Origin: Cubamyces lactineus
Taxonomy: Eukaryota; Basidiomycota; Agaricomycetes; Polyporales; Polyporaceae
Assembly (NCBI GenBank): GCA_022376465.1
Contig: JACDTU010000002.1
Coordinates: 62,001 to 126,000 of the forward strand
Direction of reading: 5' to 3'
DNA: 64,000 bases
The translations under genes and the position numbers were made by a program. Of the stretch, positions 10,314 through 22,037 are shown piece by piece; within the stretch, counting starts at the first letter, position 1, and the number at the start of each line of letters is the position of its first letter. The notes beneath the pieces are model-generated. The model saw only the letters and a list, made by a program, of their open reading frames with translations, was not told the origin of the DNA and ran no database searches.

Positions 10314-12096
10314 ATGTCTGCACAAGAGGCTGCTGAGCTGGTCTTCCTGGTCTCGACAAGCTATCAGGCGTGAGTACTGTTTTACCATCATCACGCATGC
10401 TCGATACATGGGATCGAGGACTCACGTTTCCCTGATTCTTACATGTGCGCAGTAACCTGTGCGACGTTTCCGCGACAGGTGTGTATCCTTAGTTGTAGCT
10501 TCCCCGGCTGGGGCGCTAATCAGGAGGCGTATCTGTACTGTTGTAGCGTTGCTCCTGTACGACTGGGTGATCACGTTCGACAGGGAGAAGGCCCTCGTGT
10601 GGTCCCGTAGGATCAACCTCGCAAGCGTGCTGTACGTGCTGGGGAGGCTGGTCGGCCCTTCGAGTAACGTCGCAAGTCTTGTGCTGTTCAACAGCGTTAG
10701 CGACAAAGTAAGTACAACTTTTGATCCCTCTGCCGTCTCACGGTTCTCCGAGGCTGACGCCTGATGAAGACGTAGGTATAGTCTCCTTGAACGCTCAGGA
10801 GACGTTTCAATGAGGTTCCTATCGTTCAGATGTCAAAATGTGATATACACGCAATACGTGACTAACCTGCTTCCGTACGCCTATTGGGGAGGTGCGTCAA
10901 CAACTAGCATAGTTCTTGTACTACCGGTTGAAGGTGTCCATCGTTGAACCAGTCTTCTCGGCGTTCCGGACGCACGCACTCTCGGGAAGGAACCTCATAC
11001 TTTCCGCATTCGTCCTCCTCCTCAACTTGGTGCCGATAGCGCTGAACTCGGTGAGCCCCACCTCTCCTCTGTTACGCCTGTGTTGCTCACGTTTGATACC
11101 GCACGCGCAGTACATCTATTGTTTCTCGCAGGCGGTCAATTACTTCCCTCCGGTCGGGTGCAGCCAGACGTACAACGGCCCCAACACCTCGGCTGCGTTC
11201 ATCTTGATGTACGTTTATCTTCGGAATCTTAAAGCGATAGTTCGCGTGCTGATCTTCTCCGTAGCAGTGAGTCTGTATCTGTTGAGAACACGATGGAAGA
11301 CAGATATTGATGGTTGTATGTCTGTGATGACTCGGGTCAGTCTCGTCTTGTTCCAGGGGGAGCATCATCTTGGCGGAATGCATCGTCATCGCGTTAACGT
11401 GGAAGTCGGTCGGTCGGTTTCGCATTGGAAGACCTCGCCACCGCGGAGCGTCTGGAATTACGTTGAGTGGGAAGGCTAACATGCGCGACGTCCTCTTTGT
11501 GAACGGTGAGCAACATGTCTGCTTCGACTATCAGCCAAGTAATGAGGGCTGACCTTCGGCCATTCATCAGGAACACTTTGCTTTGGGTCAGTCTATTCTC
11601 GATAAGTTCGAGCATATAACAGCCCTGAACCTGAGCCTTGGCAGCGTGTCGATTGTCTTGAACGTCCTGACGCTCGCCCTCCTGCAAGTGGTCAGTAACG
11701 AATGTGGCTCCTCTTCAGGTCAGTCACTGACACGTGCATGCAGGGAGAGAACGCAGGTCAAGTCATCGAGCTCCTCGCATATTTTCGCGACGCGTGAGCC
11801 ACACCTCTGTCCTCCACCACTGCTTTCTCTGACGATTCTCCGCGACAATGGTCCGATCTAGCCTCGCTTCCATCATGGCCTCGCGCTTCCTACTTGCAAT
11901 GTTGGAGATCACAAGAGCGGACGAGGACACGAAGTACAGGACCGAGCCCGGCGCGATCTTCTCGACAGTGAGGCTGTCAGACGATGACAGGGCCGATAGC
12001 GGTGACTCTATCGCCTACATTTCTCCCTCAATATCCAGTGTCGACGATGTCGCGCGGGTGAGCTCGCTGCCAGAGGAGGGCGCGTACGTCGCGTAA
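10314..12096 (+). CDS. DUF6533-type multi-pass membrane protein
   Basis: This is a multi-exon gene. Exon 1 codes MSAQEAAELVFLVSTSYQA; the next tiny exon gives NLCDVSAT. The diagnostic block follows: ALLLYDWVITFDREKALVW (the family pattern is YDxxLTxDREVxxxW). Later segments include FRTHALSGRN, then the hydrophobic ILSAFVLLLNLVPIAL, an extracellular-like Cys loop (YFPPVGCSQTYNGPNTS), further hydrophobic helices near 11200-11690, and the C-terminal ASIMASRFLLAMLE helix with an acidic Ser-rich tail ending EEGAYVA. This matches the basidiomycete DUF6533 family, which has about seven helices and unknown function. Exon limits between 10780 and 11750 are approximate. The stop is at 12094-12096. Confidence 0.75.
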
Positions 12097-12768
12097 GGAA
12101 GCTCGTCGGTCGAACCTGCATGGGTTGGACGCCCGGAGCGTGCGGGGTCGCAAATCTGCACCGGGCAGTCCCTGGGAGAGATCTCTCAAGTATACCAAGT
12201 GGTGGGATGAACTGTATCGATACGTACATACCTTATTGTAGCGTTAGATGTTTCAAGTGCCTTCAGTTTGATGTCTCAGACGATTCTGAATTCGTATAAA
12301 CAGCTGCTTGTGATATTGTCTTCGTTGATGCATATTCGACGACGTCCATTGGTTTGACTTGGTATGAGGTTCGAGAGACATACTCGAGATATGTCTGGAT
12401 GGGTGTCAGCGCACGGCAGTTGTGGTATGATGGAGACTGCGTATATGTAAGCGCCAAGCCGGCGCCTTTTGCTGGCCCGAAGGCAGGAGTCGGCATGCCA
12501 GTGACAAGGTCTACTGATCTCTCTCGCCATCGGCATCTCATTGGCTCCAACACTCGCGAATACTGTATGCATATGGGGCGTGAAGACAATTCACTGATCT
12601 CAGGACTAGAATTATAAACATGCTTCGAACTCACCTCACCTTCGGGTACCCATTCGCAACATGGCAGATTATTCGCCTGTATATGAATCTAGAGGTGGAC
12701 GTTCTTATGACCCAAACGCCCAAGTATACCCACGACAACAACGCGCTTAGATACTGGTAATGACGTCC
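12097..12768. other. intergenic between convergent genes
   Basis: This lies between two convergent genes. It contains no recognisable gene; the open frames near 12260-12640 show no motif or supporting splice pattern. Confidence 0.5.
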
Positions 12769-14557
12769 CTACAGCGCAACTGCTTTGCGGTGTCTCTTTG
12801 CAGCGCTCTCAGTTCCGCAAGCCGGGTTCCAGCTCGTCTGTCGTGAGCATGAGTCGGTCAAGTCCCGCCGCGGTCCGCGAAGCTGTTGAATGTACGCACC
12901 TAACTCTTGCAAGGCGCGGCCGCGGAGCAACCACTCCCAATCTTCGCATCCGAACTCGTGGACGTCCCGGAACATAACCTTGCCCCACTTCCACGGCGGT
13001 GAATAGGCTGGGAGCCCGGTCTCTGAGTCCCGCTCGAGCCATCGCAGGTATGGGCCGTACCCGACGAGTTCGAGCGAAGGGGGGTGATCTTCGAGGAGTT
13101 GCTGCTGCAGGTCAAAGATAGATCCCGTATCGAGTATATGCAGGTAACGGAGCTTGCGGCGCTTCTTGAACTGCACGCACAAACGTGTTAGAGATCGACG
13201 TGAACAATGTCAAGAGAATCAACGTGAGGTGGTGCATACCATCGCGATTAGTCTCTGGTGTATGTCATCGTGCATGTCGCCGAAGTCAAGATGGAGAAGG
13301 AGCGCAGTGAGCCCGAGCGGTAGCTTAGAGTCGAGCAGTTTCATGTTTGCGTGCGTCAAGCAGTCGCGGTAGAGATCTATAAATTGTATGCCGAGAACCT
13401 CCAAATGGGTCAGAGATTTCAGGAGATCCAAGAACGGAGACAGCCGGTAGTCGCCCTGCCTCCAAAACAGTCCGAGATCCAATCGTCTGAGGGTGGTCTT
13501 CTTGCGAAGAAAGTCCACAAGAGGCCGCACGACGTTAGAATTCTCCAGCGCAGTGTCGATGACGAGCTTGAACGAGATGAGATTAGGTAGTAGATTAGAC
13601 GCATCCTGAAAAGTTGCGCGCAGAGACGATGTCATATCCTCGTCGAGCAGAAGGCCGAAAGAGCGTAAGGAAAGACAGTGGTGAAGCACGAAGCCGAGCC
13701 CGTTCAACGTGGTTGGATGGAGTATGAACAGGTCTTGCAGATTGTCAAAGATTCGCACTGGCGCATCCCAGATCGCGTTTCCATGGGTCCACAGACGACT
13801 CAGACTTGGGGGAATCGTTTGCAGGCAGGACTGAGTCTCGTGAGAATTGCCCTCGCCATAAACGATCTTCACTTCAGGTTGCTGTAAAGGCTCGCCTCCT
13901 AGAGATAGACTTTGGAGATGGACAAAAGGGGCGAGGGACATTGCCGTGTCCCATACTACCCTGGAGTGATGTCAGTTGAGAAGATAGAGGAGAGGAGTGG
14001 GACGCACGGAATGCTCAGTTCAGTTAAGGTGGAACTTGACGCATTTGCAAGTGTCTGAAGCACGAGCGCATTTACAGGTGGGCCCATGCCGAACCAATGC
14101 AGTGCTCGTAAATTTCGCAGCGATTCAAGCGCATCTAGAAGGGCGCCTGGTGGTGACATGCTGAGCCAGCGACACGGAGAGCAATGGAGACACGGAACTT
14201 ACGGAACTGGAACACTGTATCACTGTACTCAATGAAAGCCCGGACATACATCACCTTGACGAGTTGCGCAAACTGAGGGTCACGAGATATACGTCGTAGG
14301 ATTTCCCAGGTGATGTTATGTTGCCGTTCCAACCCCTCTTCTTCGTCCATGTCTTCGTAAAAAGAGCTTCCCACAAGGCCTTCCGGGCTCCATAAGCCTA
14401 AACAGATGTTAACCCGAGAAAACAGGAGAGAAAGCGCGTAGTCGTGCAGCGGCTTCGAGACGAAAAGTATAGTCCTTTGGTCATCTCTGGGTAAGAATTG
14501 CACGATCATGTGCCAAAGCTCCACAGGAAGACGAGAATAGTCGGCTATTACACTCAT
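12769..14557 (-). CDS. F-box / leucine-rich protein (intact copy)
   Basis: Four exons (14203-14557, 14008-14134, 13240-13960, 12769-13170) give 534 residues in a continuous frame. The N-terminus has an F-box-like LPVELWHMIVQFLP followed by RTILFVSKPLHDYAL, the usual Skp1-binding helix set. The middle is a run of degenerate leucine-rich segments (SLRNLRALHWFGM, LTELSIP, LRSFGLLLDEDM, LRRLDLGLF, LTHLEVLGIQF). The C-terminus is Trp-rich (EFGCEDWEWLLRG). Family knowledge: such proteins are substrate receptors of SCF ubiquitin ligases. The target is unknown. A damaged relative with the same intron positions lies at 26330-28005. The gene is head-to-head with F-box A, with about 300 bp between them. 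Confidence 0.82.
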
Positions 14558-14853
14558 GGCACTTCTCAGTGTGCAGAAGACTAGGCAGATATGAACTTGC
14601 AAGGCCGATGCAAAAGTTTGTAGAGATACCAGTGGAATCACCAAGTAGTGGATTGGGACAAAGGGAGAGGCGTCCAGAGCGAGCGTCTGTTTGCTACGCA
14701 ATATCCAGCGCTTACTGTACTCTGAGCGCTGGCGTTCATTGGATTGTCTGGCTCTTACTAGTTGGACGCCGTCAACTTCTCTTTCATCCATCTATGCAGA
14801 CACCTTGGATCGCCCTGTAACCACCTCGAAAGCGCATAAAATAGGCTTCCGGT

Positions 14854-16744
14854 ATGCTTTGTGACCTTCCAGACGAATTACAGATCAAGATTCTACTCCT
14901 TCTCGATGTGGACGATATCGTTAGCTGCAGAACGGTATGCATTCCTTTACATCAGTCTCCCCACCAGGGCCATTAGTGGAATGGCTTCGTGACTGTATCT
15001 CCTACCAAGGTCTGTCACCAAATACGCGCCGTCATAAACAACTCCATTGCCCTACAGTACGAATTGGAGCTATGTGCGGCTGGCATGGTCGACACAAGCT
15101 GCACACCGAGTCTGCCGATCAGCAAACGCCTCGAAAGACTGCGTGCATACGAAAATGCTTGGCTCTCCGCTCCTTTTTCATTCCATACTCTGCTCCGAGC
15201 TGCAGTGAATGACCCTGACTACTCCGAAGATTGGTGGATGACTACTGGCGGGACAATTCCGTACACACGGAAAGACGCACTTCGACTGTTCAGACCAGCA
15301 TCTGTGATTAGAGGTGTCCCAGAGAAGACTTGGTCTTTCCCCTCTCCTGTGGTCGAACTGGGCGAGGTGGCGGAGTTGTGTGTCGACTTTCAGCAAGACC
15401 TCTTGGTCTTCTCAAAGTGGTCCGAGAACCAGGACGGACGGTAAGCCACCCAAGTGTCGACCCATACTTACCTCTTACATGCGCGTTGATTTTGTACCCT
15501 ACAGCATACTGCAATATCGTTTGTCGTCGATCGAACTGCAGGGTGCCCCTCACCCTATGGCGGCACAGCCACTCCTGCATTGTGGCCCTCATCGCCTTGC
15601 GAGTGGTGCTCTCTGTCGAACCCAGATCTTAGGCGACCTACTGGGCTGCACGACTGACGATGGTGTGCAACGCATGTTGGTCTTCAACTGGAAGACCGGT
15701 GATGTAGTATGGGTGCGCACCTGTTACTCTCGTCAGGCGCGTATGTGGGGTTGACCTTTCTGGCACGCTGTAGCGCTACTGTTGCTTCGGGGTGGCCTGT
15801 TTTCACCTCCTCGATTCCCATACGCTCGCTCTCTTTGAGCGATACTCGATACGACTTCACACTTTCGATCCAGCCGTGGCGGCGTCGGTTTCCGAAAATA
15901 CAACTTCTGGTTGTCAGCCTCGTGAACATTGCGCTCTCACATTACCCCCTCTCACAGAGTCTAAGGCTCTCCTTTCATTTGACGAAGCGCACCTTACCCC
16001 AGCAGCCTATGCCGATTGCAGCCCTGTCTTTTCACCAGATTCATCGTCAAGCTTCATAGTCGTCACGTATCGTATCTATTCACACGACACAACTCTAGCC
16101 TTTAGGGCCGCTGGGCACAGGCACCCTACCAAATGGAGTCTACTCTTCATGCTGATCCCAGTTCGCACGCTCCTTAGCCAATCCATTCGTGCGTCTCAGC
16201 GACAAAACACGGCCCTCGATAGCACACCCACCGTATCCTGGGATGATTGGGGACCCAACGGTACTCGATGCCTTCTCTTCGACAATGATCCTCTATGCAT
16301 CTCCGCGATGGGCTCCAAGTGCGCGCTGTACTTTCCACGGTATGACTCCAATGACGGGATTGCAGATGTCCTCATAGTCGATGCGCGGCCCTGGGTCCAC
16401 TTGGCGCCCTCATATCACGAGTACCACTCTACCTCGGCGCCATGGCTGCGCAAGCCATCTACGTACAGCGAATGCAAGCTGTTCGCAGCGCCGCTTCGCT
16501 CGACTCTCCCATACCGTGTTTTGCACCGAGAGATCCCTCTCGGACCGGACCTTCCCTCCGCGAGCATGATGTTGCTCGAAAATGGCCTAGCCATATCTGT
16601 AGGTGACCTCGTTCACCTCGTCGTACTTGTCATGCTGATTCTGCGCAGCGATGCTTCAGGCCCGATCACCAGCTGGGACATGCACAGGAGGAGAACGAGC
16701 AGACGACGGATGTGGGCGAGGGTTTCGATATTCTCCTTACTTGA
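14854..16744 (+). CDS. F-box protein A (WDxWG family)
   Basis: Five exons (14854-14934, 15010-15440, 15505-15712, 15774-16598, 16649-16744) give 546 residues. The start MLCDLPDELQIKILLLLDVD is a short F-box. The rest lacks a named domain but shares blocks with F-box B and C: TTGGTIPYT, VFNWKTGDVVW, VSWDDWGPNGTR, AMGSKCALYF, STLPYRVLHREI and LLENGLAIS. Strand-like periodicity suggests a beta-rich, possibly propeller fold; this is inference. A TATA-like ATAAAAT lies only about 15 bp before the ATG, so the promoter is unclear. F-box B has the same five-exon plan with identical exon 1 (81 nt) and exon 3 (208 nt) lengths, showing recent duplication. A likely SCF receptor, substrate unknown. Confidence 0.82.
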
Positions 16745-16976
16745 ATGGGGCATGCGAATGTCAGGTGGACTTCGGCACGGAGCCACCGCTGGATTCGAAT
16801 CAACTCATCGTTCTACGACGCTGCCGGTCCCGAGTCGAAGCCCATCGGAGAGAAACTTCGACCAGGTATGAAGCACATCCAGTCTGATACGGCGAAGTCA
16901 TTGCCTGTACAGCCCGTCTCGATAGCACGCACGCTCACGCCGCAAGGGATCGTATCGAGTGTCCTTAGGTACAGCG

Positions 16977-17390
16977 CTCAAGGCACACCCCTTCTTCGAA
17001 GGTCATTCGTCAACTAACCTGCGCCACTACGCGGCCTACCCAGAGAGGTGCGGACTGTATTTCTGCATTTGGGCGAGATGCTTACTCGTAACAAAGTTGA
17101 AGTTCCGATCCGTGCTCAAGCAAACCGAATCGATCATGCTCACTAGGGTGTGTTTGAAGCCATTTACAATATATTGCCTCACTTCGCGGCGACCCTTCCT
17201 TGCTCTCCCATCGTAACGCGGCACAATGCGCCGACCTCGGGCTCTCTGAGGTTCTTACCGCAGAGTCATGAATGTGTAATCCCAGTTACAGAGGCTGTTC
17301 TGCTTCGGGATAATGCGCTCGTCTTTGCAGAAATCCTCCTAGAGGAATATCAAGGAGCAAGGTCGCCTAATTGTGCAAGATTGACGTGAG
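16977..17390 (+). pseudogene. relic of an H-family alpha/beta hydrolase
   Basis: Fragments of the hydrolase family survive in order but in broken frames. HPFFEG and [11 protein letters not shown] correspond to the DDPFFEG and CHYAAYPER blocks of H2-H6, with the [11 protein letters not shown] part in between lost. KLKFRSVLKQTE follows and matches SLKAKFRS. Then come HNAPTSGSLRFLPQSHE (family: [19 protein letters not shown]) and LLRDNALVFAEILLEE (family: [16 protein letters not shown]). The N-terminal half with HGGG and GxSxG is missing. It sits between F-box A and H2, where the F-box B / H3 pair has an intact hydrolase, so it is probably the original partner of F-box A. Confidence 0.75.
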
Positions 17391-18010
17391 AACGATATTG
17401 CTTATGCGTGAGTAATCTTCCATGACAAGTAGAGCCACAGCGAAGCCCAACTAACTTTGATGCCGCGTTGCTTCTTTCCGGCTGAATGTTTCTATAACAA
17501 TGTGGAATGACAGTTGCCGCTTCGTCACACTAGGGGCTAAGCGGTACGAGGATGGCTAACGCTTAGACAATGGCCCCAAATCGCCTTCCTGACAAGATCC
17601 AGGCATTCTCGGTTCCCGTGTACGAGGGTGCTATGACCGGACTTATTCCAGGAGACGAACAGACGAGGGTGGTGGAACGTGGTGCCACCGTCCATTCGAC
17701 CGAGGGCGGCTGTACAGTGTGGCAGATTTCTTCACACAAGTTTCGTCTGACCCTTCTTCCTCAGGCCCATGGCCAGCTGGCCCAACATCATCAACAGCGG
17801 AATCACGTTAGGGATTGCAGGGAAGCTGGACTTGCGGTATCACGAGTACATGCCGTTTAGTGAAACGGGACGCGGCAAGCTCAGCGAAGTACATGGGCTT
17901 GGGAACTCGATGCCGAAGTAGTCTCGGTACTGCGGGTACGTGGGATCGTATGTCGGAATGCATAGGTAAGCTGGACAGGGAAGCTTTGATGCTGAACGCG
18001 CTCGCTGGCA
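17391..18010. other. stretch without supported gene
   Basis: This follows the hydrolase relic and precedes H2. One open frame on the plus strand at 17570-17860 begins MAPNRLPDKIQAF, but I recognise nothing in it and it has no clear splice context. A TATA-like CATAAAAAG near 18010 probably serves H2. Confidence 0.4.
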
Positions 18011-18088
18011 TAAAAAGGGTACTCCGCCTAGTGGGCCGCCCTTCCAAGACGTCCACGTCCATACTGCCGTAGGTTATCCCCGCAGACC

Positions 18089-19503
18089 ATGGACCCGGAG
18101 TATGCTGCTCTTCTTGCCAAGATCGGGGCTCCCCAGGCACCTCCACCCCGTACAGTCGCCGAAGTCCGCGCTGCCTGCGACATGCTCTTGATCGAGCCCC
18201 ACAAGGCGTTCCTCAAGCCTCAGTTACCTCCAGGTTACCTACCAGTGTGAATCATACTCCTCGTCGACCCTAACCTGGCGTTCTACATACAGACGATGCG
18301 TACACTTTGGCCGATCATTCTATCCCTGTTGAGGGCGGTCAGATCACTATGCGATGTCTCGTTCCCGTCGTACCTGACGAAACGGAGACATTTCCCCTTC
18401 TGTTCAACATGCACGGCGGCGGTATGTAAATTCAAGTCAGGAGATATCCCTTACTTATATCCCATGATGTCGGGACTGCGTGCTAGGGTGGAGTATTGGA
18501 AGTATCCACATGGACGACTACACTCTCCGAATCCGCTGTGTCAAACACCGACTCTCAGTCGTGAGTGTTGAGTACCGGTGAGTCCTCTCAGGTTGAGTAT
18601 GTGTAGAATATAGTAATCTTTATCCATTCGATACTGCCAACGCGAGCCAGACTCGCCCCAGAACATCCTTTTCCAACTCCTGTCAACGACTGCTACGCCG
18701 CACTCAAATGGGTATGCAAGTCACTCTACGCGACTGTTCCGGACTCTCTAACCCACGATGACAGGTCGTGCCCAATGCACACCTCCTCAAGGCCGACCTC
18801 AAGAAAGGGTTCATTGTCTGTGGCGAGTCGGCCGGAGGGAACCTAAGCGCTGTCCTCTCGCACATGGCTCGCGACGACCCTTTTTTCCAGGGGTGTCCTC
18901 TTACAGGACAGTTTCTCTGCGAACCGAACGTGTGTCACTACAAGGCGTATCCAGAGGGGTAAGTACACAGGCGGGCTCGGCCAAGTATGCAACTGTTCAC
19001 GTCAGCACAGCTTGAAATCGAAGTTCCGCTCGTTCTTCGAGCTGACAGGCGTACCCACACTGACTAGAGAGATGCTTGAGCAGTTCTACGGTATGTACAT
19101 CGTAGACTCTCTTTTGAGCGCCTTCGCCAGTTGCTGATATTCCCTGTATATCGTAAGAATGGTACAACGCACCGCCGTCAGATCCGAGATGCTCACCGCT
19201 ACTGTACCAATCTCACGAAGGCCTGCCGAAAGCGTACATCCAAGCCATGGACCTCGATCTTCTTCGGGACGACGCGTTTGTATATGCGGAGGTCCTCCGC
19301 GAGGCTGGCGTTCAAGTTAAGGTGGACTTGTACGTTCTGACTTCACTATTGATGTACCAACGACAGCTTACTCCGCGTCGTCTAGACATCCCGGGGTGAC
19401 ACACGCATTCTACTATACCTTCCCATCTCTTTCTGCTGCGGCAAGAGTACGAGATGGCGCAGATCGCGGTATCGAGTGGCTGTTGAACCGTGAACCAGCG
19501 TGA
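18089..19503 (+). CDS. alpha/beta hydrolase H2, HSL-type
   Basis: About eight exons. It begins MDPEYAALLAKIG with the conserved PHKAFLKPQLPP block. Motifs: MHGGGW (oxyanion hole), [13 protein letters not shown], the nucleophile elbow CGESAGG (Glu in place of the common Asp), [40 protein letters not shown], the acid block [13 protein letters not shown], and the His block GVTHAFYY. The frame runs unbroken to WLLNREPA and TGA at 19501-19503. Family knowledge: a carboxylic ester hydrolase of the HSL / alpha-beta-hydrolase-3 group, intracellular here because no signal peptide is seen. F-box B starts about 330 bp downstream on the same strand. The substrate is unknown. Confidence 0.9.
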
Positions 19504-19829
19504 ACCGCGGCGGAGTAAACCCTAGCCTAAGTAACGATGAATGTTTGACCACTATAGAACACGTACTCTTTCCTGTAGTTAATTCTACAGCTACCGAATA
19601 GGTTTCCAGAACCTGAACGCTGCACTTTGTCCCAGTCAAAGTACTTTGGCGAGAACTTAGCGTAGCCTCAGACTACCGCAGCAGCGCTCATCAAAAGCCG
19701 GGGAGGACGGGCGCCTACTTTGCACTTGACACCGTACTCATACCACCGACTACGCAGATACACCCACAGTCTTCTAGCTGTGTGGCCTGTTGAACATCTT
19801 CTACTAGTATCGACATACTTTTCCCCATC
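19504..19829. other. intergenic between H2 and F-box B
   Basis: A 326 bp spacer between two same-strand genes. I see no coding feature or clear TATA box. Confidence 0.5.
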
Positions 19830-21692
19830 ATGCTTGGCAGTCTTCCGGTCGAGATGCAAATCCGGGTACTACTCCTTCTCGACGCTGACGACATCATAAA
19901 CTGTCGAGCGGTGAGTCATTCTCTCCACAACGATGCCTATCATGTTGGCCCGATATCGCAAAGTTGCTAACAGAATAGATACTCCAGGTCTCTAAAACCC
20001 TATGTGCTGTTATAGACGATTCAATCGCCATACAATACCAGTTAGAGCTAAGCGCCGCCGGAATGGCCGACATGGGCGGCTTGCCAGATTTGTCGGTCAG
20101 CGAACGTCTTAGCCGACTGCGTACATACGAGGAAGCATGGCACTCAAATCCTATGGTATATCGTCCTCTTCTTGGTACATACGACCCTGACGACTGCGAG
20201 GAGTGGTGGTTGACGACTGGTGGTACAATTCCCTACACGGCCGGAGGCACACTTCGACTCTTCAGGCCACCGTCTGCCAGCAGAGGCGTCCCGGAGAGGA
20301 TTTGGACACTCAAATTGCTCGATGCATACGAAGAACATGTGACCTGGATCTCCGTTGACCTGGCTCAAGATCTCATGGTGCTCGCACGGCTGAACGAAGG
20401 CGAAGACGGAGAGTAAGGCACATTCAGTCCGCCCTTATATCTACATCTGATGATGATGCTCTCATCCGGATCCGCAGTGCAGTAGACGTTTGCCTGTGCT
20501 CGGTAAAACGAGACGATGCTTCCTATCCTCTGGCTACCCAGTCAGTCCTAGCCATTCGCTTCAATAGTGGCCTGAGGGCTATGTCGTGTGACACCTTCGT
20601 GTTTGGAGACTTGGTAGGCTGCACGATTCGTGGAACCGTAGAACACATGATGGTCTACAACTGGAAGACGGGCGTAAGAGTCTGGGTAAGGATACTCGAC
20701 CCGACCGATATCGTGTACACAACGCTGACTTGCTCGAGCCGCTCGCAGAGCTACTATTACAGCCAACAAGCCTATTTCTACATCATCGACTCCTCGAAGC
20801 TGATCCTGGTCGAGGGATATTCGATGAAACTCTACTCTTTTGATCCAACAAGCACCAGCTGCAGAGACCTAGTTGCTACCGACCACCACGAACTTTGTGA
20901 GCTCGGATTACCCCCTCTGGCGGACCCGGATGCCAATGCATCAGTTACAATGTGCGAAGCTCAGCCCGCCCCAGCCGAATTCATGGACTGCAATCCCATC
21001 TTCTCCAATGATCCATCTTCGGGCTTGATCGCTGCACTGTACGAGATCGATTCTTACACCACAATTGATACCGCACACGATCGATCATTCTCATGGACCT
21101 ACCTCTTGATATTATTGCCTGTTCGTACGCTACTCTCTCAGGCCAACAGCATCTCTAGACATCAAGCGCTGACTGCGCACGAGCACAAATTACCATGGGA
21201 CGCCTGGGGCCCCGACGGTACTCGATGTCTTCTGCTCGACGATGCTCCTCGCAACCTTTCTGCCATCGGGTCAAAGTGCGCTATGTTCTTCCCACGCGAC
21301 GAAGACTGGGACGAGATGGCGGACATCCTTATAGTCGACGCGCGACCGTGGATTCACCTGACACCATCATACTACCAATCCTCGTCTGTACCACATCTCA
21401 TCGACCCATCCTCGTATAGCGAATGCGAGATATTCGCTTCACCGCTTCGTTCGACACTCCCCTATCGTATAATGCACAAAGAAATCCATCTTGGGCAAGA
21501 CTCCAGCTTTGCGGAGATGGTGCTTCTCGAAGACGGTTTGGCAGTACACGTAAGTCGTCTCGATTATCTCCCAATCGTCGCCATACTGATTCCGAGTAGT
21601 GCACGCCCAGCTACGGCGCACACCACGAGGGCGTATCAGCAGGCGAGGAGGCGACGGGATTAGATGCTGGTTTCGACTTCCTCTTTACCTGA
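19830..21692 (+). CDS. F-box protein B (WDxWG family)
   Basis: Five exons (19830-19910, 19988-20412, 20478-20685, 20749-21549, 21600-21692) give 535 residues. The F-box is MLGSLPVEMQIRVLLLLDAD. The following blocks match F-box A closely: YQLELSAAGM, TTGGTIPYT, VYNWKTGVRVW, LPWDAWGPDGTRCLL, AIGSKCAMFFPRD, STLPYRIMHKEI and LLEDGLAVH. The terminal exon ends GFDFLFT, like GFDILLT in A. The exon 2 acceptor was placed after CTCCAG at 19987 by analogy with A. It lies between H2 and H3. A likely SCF substrate receptor with an unknown target; the beta-rich C-terminal region is not assigned to a domain. Confidence 0.83.
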
Positions 21693-22037
21693 TTGTGGCA
21701 TCTGGTCATACGTCCCGTCCTTGCTCGGTTCGTCCACCGCTACGGTGACATATCTTCCCCTCGCTCTGTTCAATACTCACGATCTTTCGACCATTCTGTG
21801 CCTGGCCTATACGTTCGGCCAATCCGATGTTTTTGCGCTGCTACCTGTCGAGTCCGATGACAACTGCGAGGAAGTTTAGAATCGACACGAGTGTACGTCG
21901 CTGAGTGATGTATGGCAGAGAAGGCTTAACGGAGCGACGTCTTTGTGCATTCGTGCATTCTGAGAACTCATATAGGACCAGCCTTGCCAGTGAGACGTGG
22001 CGGGCGTAAGCTAGGTGCTGCATCCCCCGTAGAAGCC
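21693..22037. other. intergenic between F-box B and H3
   Basis: A 345 bp spacer. A CATATAGG element near 21970 could be the H3 TATA box. Nothing else is supported. Confidence 0.45.

Noticed and set aside
17570..17860. 96-codon frame between the hydrolase relic and H2
   Set aside because: No recognisable family and no supporting signals; it may be part of a decayed gene but cannot be supported.
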